In this document: positions 55,401 through 64,000 of the stretch, piece after piece | Layout of the letters: the number at the start of each line of letters is the position of its first letter | How positions within the stretch are numbered: the stretch's first letter is position 1 | Position numbers and translations under genes: made by a program | Notes under the pieces: generated by a model | Database searches by the model: none | What the model was told of the DNA's origin: nothing | The model's input: only the letters and a program-made list of their open reading frames with translations | NCBI GenBank assembly: GCA_003049465.1 | Contig: PYSS01000064.1 | Location: 124,001-188,000 of the forward strand | DNA from: Magnaporthiopsis rhizophila | Taxonomy: Eukaryota > Ascomycota > Sordariomycetes > Magnaporthales > Magnaporthaceae | Direction: 5' to 3' | Length of the DNA: 64,000 bases

Positions 55401-56616
55401 CCTCTGGTGGCTGGTCGCGGGTCTGCGGAGGGCTGGGATCTGGGAGCGGGATCCGCGCCTTGAGAGCTTGCCAGAGGGTGTAGGCTGGCCGGCCGGTGCG
55501 GTTCGCTTCACCAGCTTGTTGGGAGGAAGCTGGCGTGGTGGAGAAGAGGGGATGGGCGGAAGGGCCGGGGTGTTCGACGCGTGGGAGAGGTTCAGCGACA
55601 AAGAGTCTTGGCCAACACTTGACCTTACGCTTCCGTGCTGTGACAGGGGCCGCATCGACAGACGACGCATCCACGAGCCATTGGACGACGCCGAGTCCCG
55701 CGCGTCCTCGCTTATTGATGATGGAGTGCCTTCCCTCTGCCGGGCAAACGAGTGCCGCCTGCTCGCGACCTTGGGAGGAGTCAGTTGTGTGGAGTGTGTT
55801 GAGGGTGGCTTGCTACGCGAGGGGCGTGTCGCGTTGGCTAAAGTCGGGGAGAGAGGAAGCTTTGAGGAGTCGGAGAAAGAGTGGCTGGCCGCGGTCGAGC
55901 TCCCGGCTATGCTCGTGGCTGGCCGGGAGAGCGTCACAGGAAGTTCCCGGAAGCTGTCGAGGTCTGAGCACAGCTTCCTTCTGGGCGATGATGAGCGCGA
56001 CTGTGCCGTCTGGGAGGGTTGGGCAAAGACCAGCCCCACGGCCGCCGCGGCCACGACGCTGCTGGTACCGACAATCTGTAGATAGTCAAATCGAGTAAGA
56101 AACTGCAAGTCACAAATGGTGGGTCAAGATTCAGGGCAATTGGTAAGTAGACAAGCAGTCCAGTCCGCAGAGACAAAAGAAAATAAAGTGTGAAAAGTGT
56201 GCAAAGTCGAGATGCCGTAATTTTAGCGGTTGGGCATGTTGCTGCGGTTTCTGGCGGCAGGGTGTGCGTGCGGAATATTCGGTGACGGTAGGGAGGGCGG
56301 GAAGTGCGTCGTGGTGCCGCCTGTGGGTGTCTCGAGGAATTGCGTGGTGGACGTCGGTTCCAATGCTGGCTGTCGTTTCGGCAGCTGCCCTCCCCATGCC
56401 GGGTGTTCGGTCGTCGTTCGGTCTGATCGCGGGATGATGGCTGGGAAAGAGGCGAAAAGCCAAGATAGAGTTCGGCGAGAGGCGGGCAAAACGTAGAGCA
56501 GAGGCCTGGATCTGGACTTCCACATGGAATCTGGGGCGGATTTGTGTTTGTGGTGACGCCGTCCCGACAAGACTAGACATCACCGCGAGTCGACTTACAC
56601 TGGGGACGGCCTGCAT
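52449..56616 (-). CDS. Large Ser/Pro-rich disordered protein, possibly Byr4/Bfa1-related
   Basis: Coding parts are complement(52449..56075, 56599..56616), giving 1,214 aa. Exon 1 is only MQAVPS, followed by a 523-nt intron (GTAAGT to CTACAG). A short Ala/Val-rich hydrophobic stretch (IVGTSSVVAAAAVGLVFA) opens exon 2; the rest is mostly Ser/Pro/Arg-rich and probably unfolded. Short conserved-looking islands are NGSWMRRLSMRPLSQHGSVR, TKRLSIQEILGRTWDAD, SEDWEEDFEFDEEPIAL and SGQIRELSLLVNGLKRLCRH with LWQEAEDIIKLASPDED. A polyQ run follows (CAG repeats, about 52842-52874), then LFFDTNSLQELVKQANVLFH near the C terminus. The WEEDFEF acidic motif and the following helix recall the Byr4/Bfa1 partner of the Bub2/Cdc16 GAP in the septation/mitotic-exit pathway, but I cannot be sure. 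Conserved in filamentous fungi in my judgement, not by search. Confidence 0.72.
52842..52874. repeat. CAG/CTG repeat encoding polyglutamine
   Basis: Eleven Gln codons, mixed CAG and CAA on the minus strand, inside the large disordered protein. Confidence 0.9.
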
Positions 56617-58902
56617 CTTGAGATCAGGGCCGCGCCCACGGGCAGCAGCCGTTGGCGGCGGGCGAGCAGGACGGGGAAAGGCTGGCGCAGCTCGGAATCA
56701 CGAATGGCATCGTCGTCTCGTCAAGAGCATCGGCCGTGGCGGGTCGGGTTTGGGTGCTCTTCGCCTTTGCCCTTCCTCTGCGGTTGGGACTGGAGTTTTG
56801 GGGAAAGAAGCTGAAGGGCGTGCGAGAACGCAGCGAATTATTCCAGGCACCGCTTTGCTAGTCAGGCGCTGCCCTGGGCGGCTCGCTCGCTGGGACGAGC
56901 TTCCCACTTGCACACACCCAACTGGGGGTCACGGCTGATTTTGGTAACAACAAAACAAGCATCCACCTCCTGGTTGGGTGCTAGGTACTCGCCCTTGGAG
57001 TGGGGTCCCACAGCCGATCCCTTGGAGGGGACAGTGGTCTTGCGAGGTGCAGCAGCCTCCCTCCATTTCGGACGCATGCCAGGCCCCCAGCAGGGGTCCC
57101 AGCCAGCATAACGAACCCCAAGTTAGTAGTACCCCACGTGCAGGCCCATCTCGAAATTTGGCGGCATCTTGCCTACTGGCTGGTGCTTCTCTGCCCGTGC
57201 TGTTGAACCTGCAAGAGGCCGACTCTCGGGTCACGCGAGAGACAACTCTAGGGAATGGGACGTGGTCGCAGCGGCGGCCAGACATCCATCCATCAGTCAA
57301 TCTGCCTACATGTTTTGATGCTTGATCATGACATTTCCGGGGAACCTCAGCGCCTGATCTCCCCATCGGACAGACAGTTAGATCTTCCAAGTCTGGCACG
57401 GATTTGACCTTGCTATGACCTGCGAAGAACAAAAGGATCACAGCACGGTCTCGTTGCTTCCGCTTAATAACGAGCTAGACATGGACGTGTTTCGAGAAAA
57501 CAACTGGTCGCCGAGGAGCGTTGGGGTGCCGACCAAGGTCAAACAAGCCACGCACGGCAGGCTTGAGCGCAGACGCTACTTTGTTTGGCCTGGGGCGTTC
57601 GACGACGAATTTCACCTGCATTCGCATCCATGGCAAATACACCCCACCCGAATCACTCCTCCACCGCTGTGCATGCCGCCGAGAGCCTAGGTAGTTTTTG
57701 CTGCAATGGATATCAGTTATCCACTCCAGCATGGGACGAATATAGCTGCTCTTTTTCCTTCGTCTTGTGTTTGTTTCCTCTCGCGAGATGGAAATCTAGG
57801 AGATGACCGATCCTATCCAAGCCACTCGGTTAAATCAACTTTCCGAAGCCTGCTCGAGACGCCCCATCTTCTACCCAAGCCGGTTCTGTTTCTACCCTCA
57901 GCCAGTGAAGCTCGCTCCCGTCGGGCTTGCCGTGGTGCTATTCCACAAACGGCCCAGTAAGTGCACCGATCGACGCAGCACGTCAAAAACGGATTCGCGG
58001 CCAAGCTGGAGCTGCGACGCCTGCTCCAAGGGTCACTCAATGACGGTGGATTTCCTACTGCAGGGCTTGCATGTATTCCTTCGGCTTGATATTGCATCAT
58101 TTGCACTTCCCTACCCATATGCACGGCTCGTAACCCCCTATTCGGTAGGCAAGGCACGGCTGACACCTTTTAACATCTTCTCTATCTGCTTCCAATGTTC
58201 GTCCTCGCGTGAGCCCGTCGCAGCCGGCCACGTTTCTCTGCGTCGCTTTTTCTCACTCATCTTTTTTATTTATTTACTTATCTTTTTGTTTGTCTTCGCT
58301 TTCCTGTTGCGGAGATCGATCACAGGCTAGCGTGAATCTGACTGAGACCTTGTTGTGTCCACAGACACGACCCGTAATTACCAAGGGCCCTGGTTCTCGC
58401 TTGGCCGAACATTGGACGAATCCAGAAGCTGGCATGGGCCCCCGGTTGCAAGGCTGGGGTGTCGGGCGCCCGGTAATGATGCCGTCGTAATTCCTGGACT
58501 CCAGTCGTGGGGAGCACAATTTGGCTCGCATGCAAGACAAGACAGGGGACCCGCTGGTTTGCTAGACGGGTCCTCCCCCTTTGGGTACCTTGTTTTCTTA
58601 CTCATGGTCAGGAACGTCCTTGGAATTTCGGGCAGCGCTCGACCAACGTCCTCGTGGGAAGGAGCCGTCCGGTTCCGAGTCACGGTAAATGACGATATCG
58701 TAAAAATGCCTGGTAGAAATGTGTCGTCCATGCCAGACCGCCTCCCGCCCAGACCACGCGCCCACACGCAGCAGGTACCCATCCCGTCATTTCTCCAATG
58801 CGAGGACCTGGAGCCGAGCAGGTGCCTACCGTGCGCCATGTCAGTAAGCTTGCGTGGTGCAGCGATGCACTGCATTTGCTTGCGGCAGTGATGCTCGGTG
58901 CT

Positions 58903-58926
58903 GTGGGGTTTTGGGGTTTTGGGGTT
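58903..58926 (+). repeat. Three G4T3-4 units
   Basis: GGGGTTTT repeated, then GGGGTTT, with G4 tracts at regular spacing. Confidence 0.9.
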
Positions 58927-61516
58927 TAGAGCCAGCCTGAAAGAGGGGAAATAGAGGGATTGAGAAAAAACAAAAACAAAAGCACCTAGCTGGAGAGCAC
59001 AGCACAAGGCGCTTCCTTCCGTCTCACCCGCCCAAATTTCCGGTGTGCGGCGTCACCTAGTCAAGGTATGGAAATGTTTTCCCGCGCTGTGCGGCTCCAG
59101 TCTCCTGGCCTGATCATGATCAGCACATGTCTGCATGCTTCCAGCTGGCAAAAGTCCCCGGGCCCGGCCCTATCAAGTTTCACATCGGCACCATCAGCAG
59201 CCACTGGGTTGTGGTTGCATGGTATGCATATTTTGGTCTCGGGGTTGCAGCCTGCACCTGCAGGCCGGAATTGGTTGGTGCTTGACGCTCGACGTCAAAT
59301 CAATTGATGACTTGACTTGACCCCTGGTCGCTTCCAGCTCCACGGGTGCCGCTCCCAATGATAGGTCAGCAATTCCTGACCCTCCGAATCCGCAACATTC
59401 GGTCACCAACAACGCGCGCAAGTGCCGTCTGCGTTACTGTCTCTGGGGCGACACATGTATCCGATGGCGTGTGACAGGGTCTCGGCGCATGGCAGCGATG
59501 TCGACGTATCCAAACAGACAGAGAGAATGCCTCTCAAAACATGGCCTCCATTTTGGGCCCCCGACGTACACCTACGTCGCGCCCACCAGCTGGCTTGACC
59601 GAGACTAGAGCGCGTCTACCCCGAGGTCTGTGGACGTGTTCGCATGGCCGTCATCCCGGTCTGGTCCGAATATCGCCGGCCTGTTCTGTTTGTTTGTTTT
59701 CTTTGTTTTCTGGATAAACAGGCGTGACTCGCCATCCCAGGCCTCGCTCTTTGGCCTGGCTGAATTTGATGGTCTCTTTAAACTTCCAGCCCCGGCCGCC
59801 AGCAGGCAATGCCTCACCCACGACGGCGTGGGTTATCGCGCGGCATCTCTCTTTCTGTCCGGTGGCGTCGTTCTAGTGCCTAGTTCCCTCCGGTGCGCTT
59901 CGTATCGGTAAGAGGGGCAAGGAAGAGGAAGGGTCGGGGCTGCACCCCGAAAGCAAGAGATGACATGGGCATGGTAGCAAAGGCAAGGAAAGCATGGAAG
60001 CGAAGCGAAGCCAGTCTTCGTTTCTTTCTCTTGCATGCTTTTGAGCAGTCCCTCTGGCACGGTTCTCAACAGACATCATTGCCTTCCATGATCCTTGGGG
60101 TGGTGGACACAAAGGCAGGCAGTCCACACGCGCAGCACACGTTGACATGTGCACACCACATATTCTCCATGGCACGGCGTGCTGCAAATACTCGCGCGCG
60201 CCGCCAGACCCCGCTGCTATGGTTTTCTTGTTCCACATAGTGCCACCACAGAACACAGCCCACGTCAGTGCCTGCCTGACCTACGGACGCACATTCCATC
60301 CTTCCCGCCCTGCAGCCAGCCCCGATATGGGAGGGCACATACAAAACAAAGATATATATTGATCAAGCGAGCCGTCCACGCCAGGATTGCGAAAGCCCAC
60401 CAGTCGTTTCATCCGAGCTATGGCACATGCAGGACAAGCCGCCATTGTAAATCTGCCCTTTTTTTTTTGCTTTTGCATTTCCCTATTTTCTCCGTCCCGT
60501 GTCTGTTCCAAGTTGCGGGTATGTGGTATCTCTGGCCCTTGCCAATATGCTGCCTTGTTATATGCGTATTATCCCGCCGTCCCGCTTTGCCGCTGTGCAC
60601 CCATGTGTCCGCGGCCTTTCCGTTTACATATCCTGCTTGTCTCTCGTCATTACCGTTTATTGCCATCTAGCAGCGCCCAAGTGTAACCATGGGGTAATCC
60701 GTCTCTAGCGCCACTTTCGGCGCTCTTGTATAGTGCCCCTCATTATTGCATTATTGATGCCCGTTTCCTGGCATGGCTTCTAGACACAGCCCCGGAAGGC
60801 GGATTGGTCATCTGACATCTCTCTTCTACCAGCCGCCAGATACAGGCTTTCCGAGTTGTATGGTATTCCCGCTGGCGCAACCATGACCCTCGGCTTGCGT
60901 GACGGCCGAAACGGGAAGTGACTTCGAGGAAGAAAGAAAGGCAGCCACGGCATACATACATGGCTCACGGAGCCGTCCTTGTGTGACACCGAGACATTGC
61001 GTGGCCCTTGTCTTGTCCAAGGGAGGGCGATCCAGCGGGGCGGAATAGCGCCACCTGCCGTCTCGCTACGTAACCCACCCACTCACCACCTTATCATTGC
61101 TGCTGCCGAGCTCAGCCCGGGCGGGGTGTGAGAAGGAGGCGTGCCTGTGACCTTGGTGTGGACGGCCATCTCAACGCCACCGGCCAAAACAAGAGAAAAA
61201 CAAGAGAATCAGCCTAGTGATGGTGGGTTGTGTGCAGGTTTGGGTTGCCCTCGCAGGTGCCGCCCCCGCACGCAGCCGAGGGCAACGACACCGAGAATTA
61301 GAGACCTCTGCATCTGGCTTATGGCCCGTGTCCTGGAAGTTTGGAGGTTCCCGCGTCCATTTTTCATGTTTACTTTTTTTAATGTGTGTGTGTGCTACAC
61401 ATGTTTCTTGCTTCGGCCCCGAGAAAAGCGCATGGACGCCAAGAAAGCCCGTCGGTAATATGGAGCCAATGGCATGGCTGGCCGAAGGAGCTACCAAAAT
61501 AGGACACCACGCAAAC

Positions 61517-61532
61517 AAAAAAAAAAAAAAAA
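61517..61532. repeat. Poly(A) tract, 16 nt
   Basis: Uninterrupted A16 in non-coding DNA. Confidence 0.85.
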
Positions 61533-64000
61533 CATTTTTCTTTTTTGTGTGTGCCTGAAGTTTTTACAGCCGCCATGACCAGGACACCACCTCCTCCGGC
61601 AAGGGAGAGCTTTGTAACAAGTTTGTTGTATTTGTAAACATCTGTGCGGGCACAACAGACGATTCGGCGTTGTTGGGATGCACCGCCGAAATAACAAGGG
61701 CAAAAGAAAGTAAAAGAGAGAAAAAGAGACGAACGTAAGACCTGAAACTGCTAGCCATACCAAAGGACCGGTACCGCTGCCACCACCGGAGCAAAAAGCA
61801 TTTCCGAACATTGTTGGTATTTCTTCTTTCTCATTAATGTCGTGCCCCAAAAAACCCTCTCACAAGGTGGCTCAACTCGTGGCCCTGAACTAAACGACCG
61901 CCGAAGGTGGCCAACTTGCGTTGGCAGCCGGTATGCCGCGTATTCGTATCACTCAATATCAAAATAAGCAAAGATCTCGGCAAAGCGATGTAAAGCAAGG
62001 TGCAGCTTGCAGGAGGAAAAAAAATAACCAAAAAAAAGCAAGGCACAGAGACGGACCTGATGCGATGGGCAGGGTTTCACGCTAGCTCGAGGCAATATTT
62101 GAGGACATATATCATACACTCGGGTCATTTCTTCCTTCTGGCCCCCGAGGGGTGGCCTCGAAAATGGGCGAGGAGAAAACAACGACAACAAACAAACAAT
62201 TAAAAAAAAAAAATAAACAAAAACTGCCGATAAGCCCTTCCCTCCTACGGAGCCCTCGCCCGAGCGCGCTAGCCACACTTTCCTAAGTGCCGGTACGCAT
62301 TCTTCCGACCTGGAGGCGGTCATTCTTGTTTCCGATCTCTTTATTTTTTTTTCTTTTTTTTTTCTTCTTCTTCCTGGTATGGTCCTTTGCCTACTTTGAC
62401 CAAAGCTCGGGTGGCTCGGCCGGGCAGGCAAATTGGTCGGCCCCTCCCTCCATCGCCTCGAGCTTCCTTCGCACCTTCCATTCCCTGCCTGGACCGCTGC
62501 AGGTTCGGACCCAGTCCGGCATCCGCACCGCGAGCGCCCAACCCGCAACCCACATCGAGTGTTCCTCTCGATCGAGCCGTCCCCGCGTGCCCTCGTGCCC
62601 AGTGACCCAGGTCAAGCCCACCTGAAGCAACGCACACTTTTTTTTTTTGGTTGTGGGACTGCCCGACTTTTGACGACACACTTCTGGGCGCGGCCGGTTT
62701 TTCCTTGGTTGTAAACGAAAGCCAACAAGCAACATCTTTCGGTCAGCCTGCAGGTCGCCGTCCATTTTTCTTGTCAAGTCTTGGGTGTTATTACTAGAAC
62801 GGAACAAGAAATACTTGGCGAGAGTGGCCCAGAATCCCCGCTCCCAACAAGGAATGCACCCAGCCGCTTACCCCTCTTCCTTTCCTCTCCTCTCTCCCTT
62901 CGGGCAGGAAGAAGTTTTACGAGTAACCTCTCGGTACTCTTGTCCGTAGCCTGGCCCAACTGAGTGGAGACCCGGGCATGGATGTTCACGGTTGGGTTTC
63001 CCGAAGTCCAGGGGCCTCCTGGATGCGCCAGGGCGGCAAAGGTTGGACGGTCTGTCAACTGTCCATCAATGTTTGGTCCTGCGTCCGAACGGCCAAATTC
63101 CAGCCGACGAGCAGGGACAAGCAGGTGAGAGAATACGGGCGAAGCAACGCACATTCCCGGAAGCTAAACCCGCAATCCTTACTCGCATGGCAGGCAAGTC
63201 AACGCTGCCACATCGTGAAGGAACAGACAGGGACCAGGACCTGATTCAGAGTACTTGGGATATCTCGGAGGGTTTGGGGGTCGGCCCTTTGCTTTTTTTC
63301 TCACCCTCCAGTTGGGCGCTTTACCAAACAACGGCCCAGCGGCTGCGTGCATGTTTGCCTAGGTGTCACAGTTGTGTTGCCTCTCGGGCCCCCTTTTGCC
63401 TCCAGCGGCTGAGGGCCCCGGGAGAATTCATGTCAACGGCCGTTCCGATTACATAGGAGGCCGTTGATAATAGGTGCGGCGAGCCAGTCGTAACGTCTCC
63501 CACTCCCGCCCTGTGTTACCTCGATCCCGAGGCAAACGGGTTAAAAGATCGTGATTGGGCCGGAATCCCCTGACCAGCCAGCCGTCTATATTTCCTTGCC
63601 TTTTAAAAGCCTCATCATCTCAAAGTGCGAGGGTTGTCGTTGATGCTGGGCGCACAGGTCAGACCAAAGATGGATACGATACCACGGCGGCTTAGGATGC
63701 AACACGCTCTGACAGCATCAAGCCTAGCTGGGTGCGATGCCCGATCGGGGTAGTGACCTAACGTGCGCCCGAGCGAATCCGGAAACTTTACAGTCTTGGT
63801 TTTGGAGAAGGGCCTTGCATGGGCAACACGAGCGGCACGTAACCACCGCCATGGGCACCCGGAAGCCGGAAGACCGTTACTACAGGCAGCTACAGCATCG
63901 TCGGACTAGCCGGGTCCGTCCATCGTTGCGAAGGATACTGGAATGAGCCGCCGACATAGCTCTAGACCGAGGAAAAGCCCTGCCGATGACGTGATATACA

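Larger units (their letters stand above)
56617..64000. other. Right-hand 7.4 kb without a supportable gene
   Basis: Upstream of the large minus-strand gene. Open frames up to about 209 codons (58378-59007 -, 58355-58891 +, 57803-58330 +) overlap each other on both strands and show no domain. It contains three GGGGTTTT-like units (58903-58926), A16 at 61517-61532 and several T-rich leaders. A multi-exon gene with unfamiliar sequence could be missed here. Confidence 0.45.

Noticed and set aside
55093..56085. 330-codon open frame on the + strand
   Set aside because: Antisense to the large disordered protein; Cys/Trp/Arg-rich composition without a domain.
58355..59007. Overlapping open frames of 178 (+) and 209 (-) codons
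   Set aside because: Complementary to each other; neither shows a family signature or codon preference.

Overview
The window is nuclear DNA of a filamentous ascomycete (Pezizomycotina, most likely a Sordariomycete). The support is a set of GC-rich genes carrying short GT-AG introns of about 60-150 nt, fungal-type housekeeping proteins, a 447-residue beta-tubulin with an intron-dense 5' end, and fungus-specific accessory families (DUF7580-like, acuF-like C2H2, fungal APH kinases). Species cannot be fixed from the sequence alone. All exon borders below were placed by eye from splice consensus, reading phase and remembered family conservation. No transcript data were available.

Layout. (1) 1-12.3 kb is a compact housekeeping block: the 5' end of an Icp55/Xaa-Pro aminopeptidase gene (-, runs off the left edge), dbf4 (+, DNA-replication kinase subunit), atg12 (+, autophagy conjugation), panB (-, pantothenate synthesis), ubc8 (+, UBE2H-type E2) and a CIA30-domain protein (-). 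(2) 12.3-16.8 kb is non-coding and rich in long homopolymers and microsatellites. (3) 16.8-18.1 kb is a bZIP regulator (-). (4) 18.1-38.6 kb is about 20 kb without a supportable gene, holding an assembly gap next to an 83-base G-rich tract, many poly(A)/poly(T) runs and a recurring AGGTAGGTACC-like motif. (5) 38.6-43.3 kb holds a small unrecognised minus-strand gene, a Saf4/CCDC130-type splicing factor (+) and beta-tubulin (-). (6) 44.2-50.3 kb looks like an accessory island of damaged fungal genes: a DUF7580-like gene with an in-frame TGA, an acuF-like C2H2 gene whose 3' end shifts frame, and an APH-kinase gene with two +1 shifts in homopolymers, followed by a 134-bp inverted-repeat element flanked by TA. 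(7) 52.4-56.6 kb is a gene for a large, mostly disordered protein (-). (8) 56.6-64 kb has no gene I can support.

The most striking observation is the exon structure of ubc8. To keep the conserved E2 reading frame with canonical GT-AG introns, the Met28 codon must be assembled from three exons, the middle one being a single T at 9194. The same gene also needs an 8-nt exon. The housekeeping genes do not form a pathway cluster. Neighbours are arranged as divergent pairs (icp55/dbf4, panB/ubc8) and convergent pairs (atg12/panB, ubc8/CIA30, saf4/tub2).
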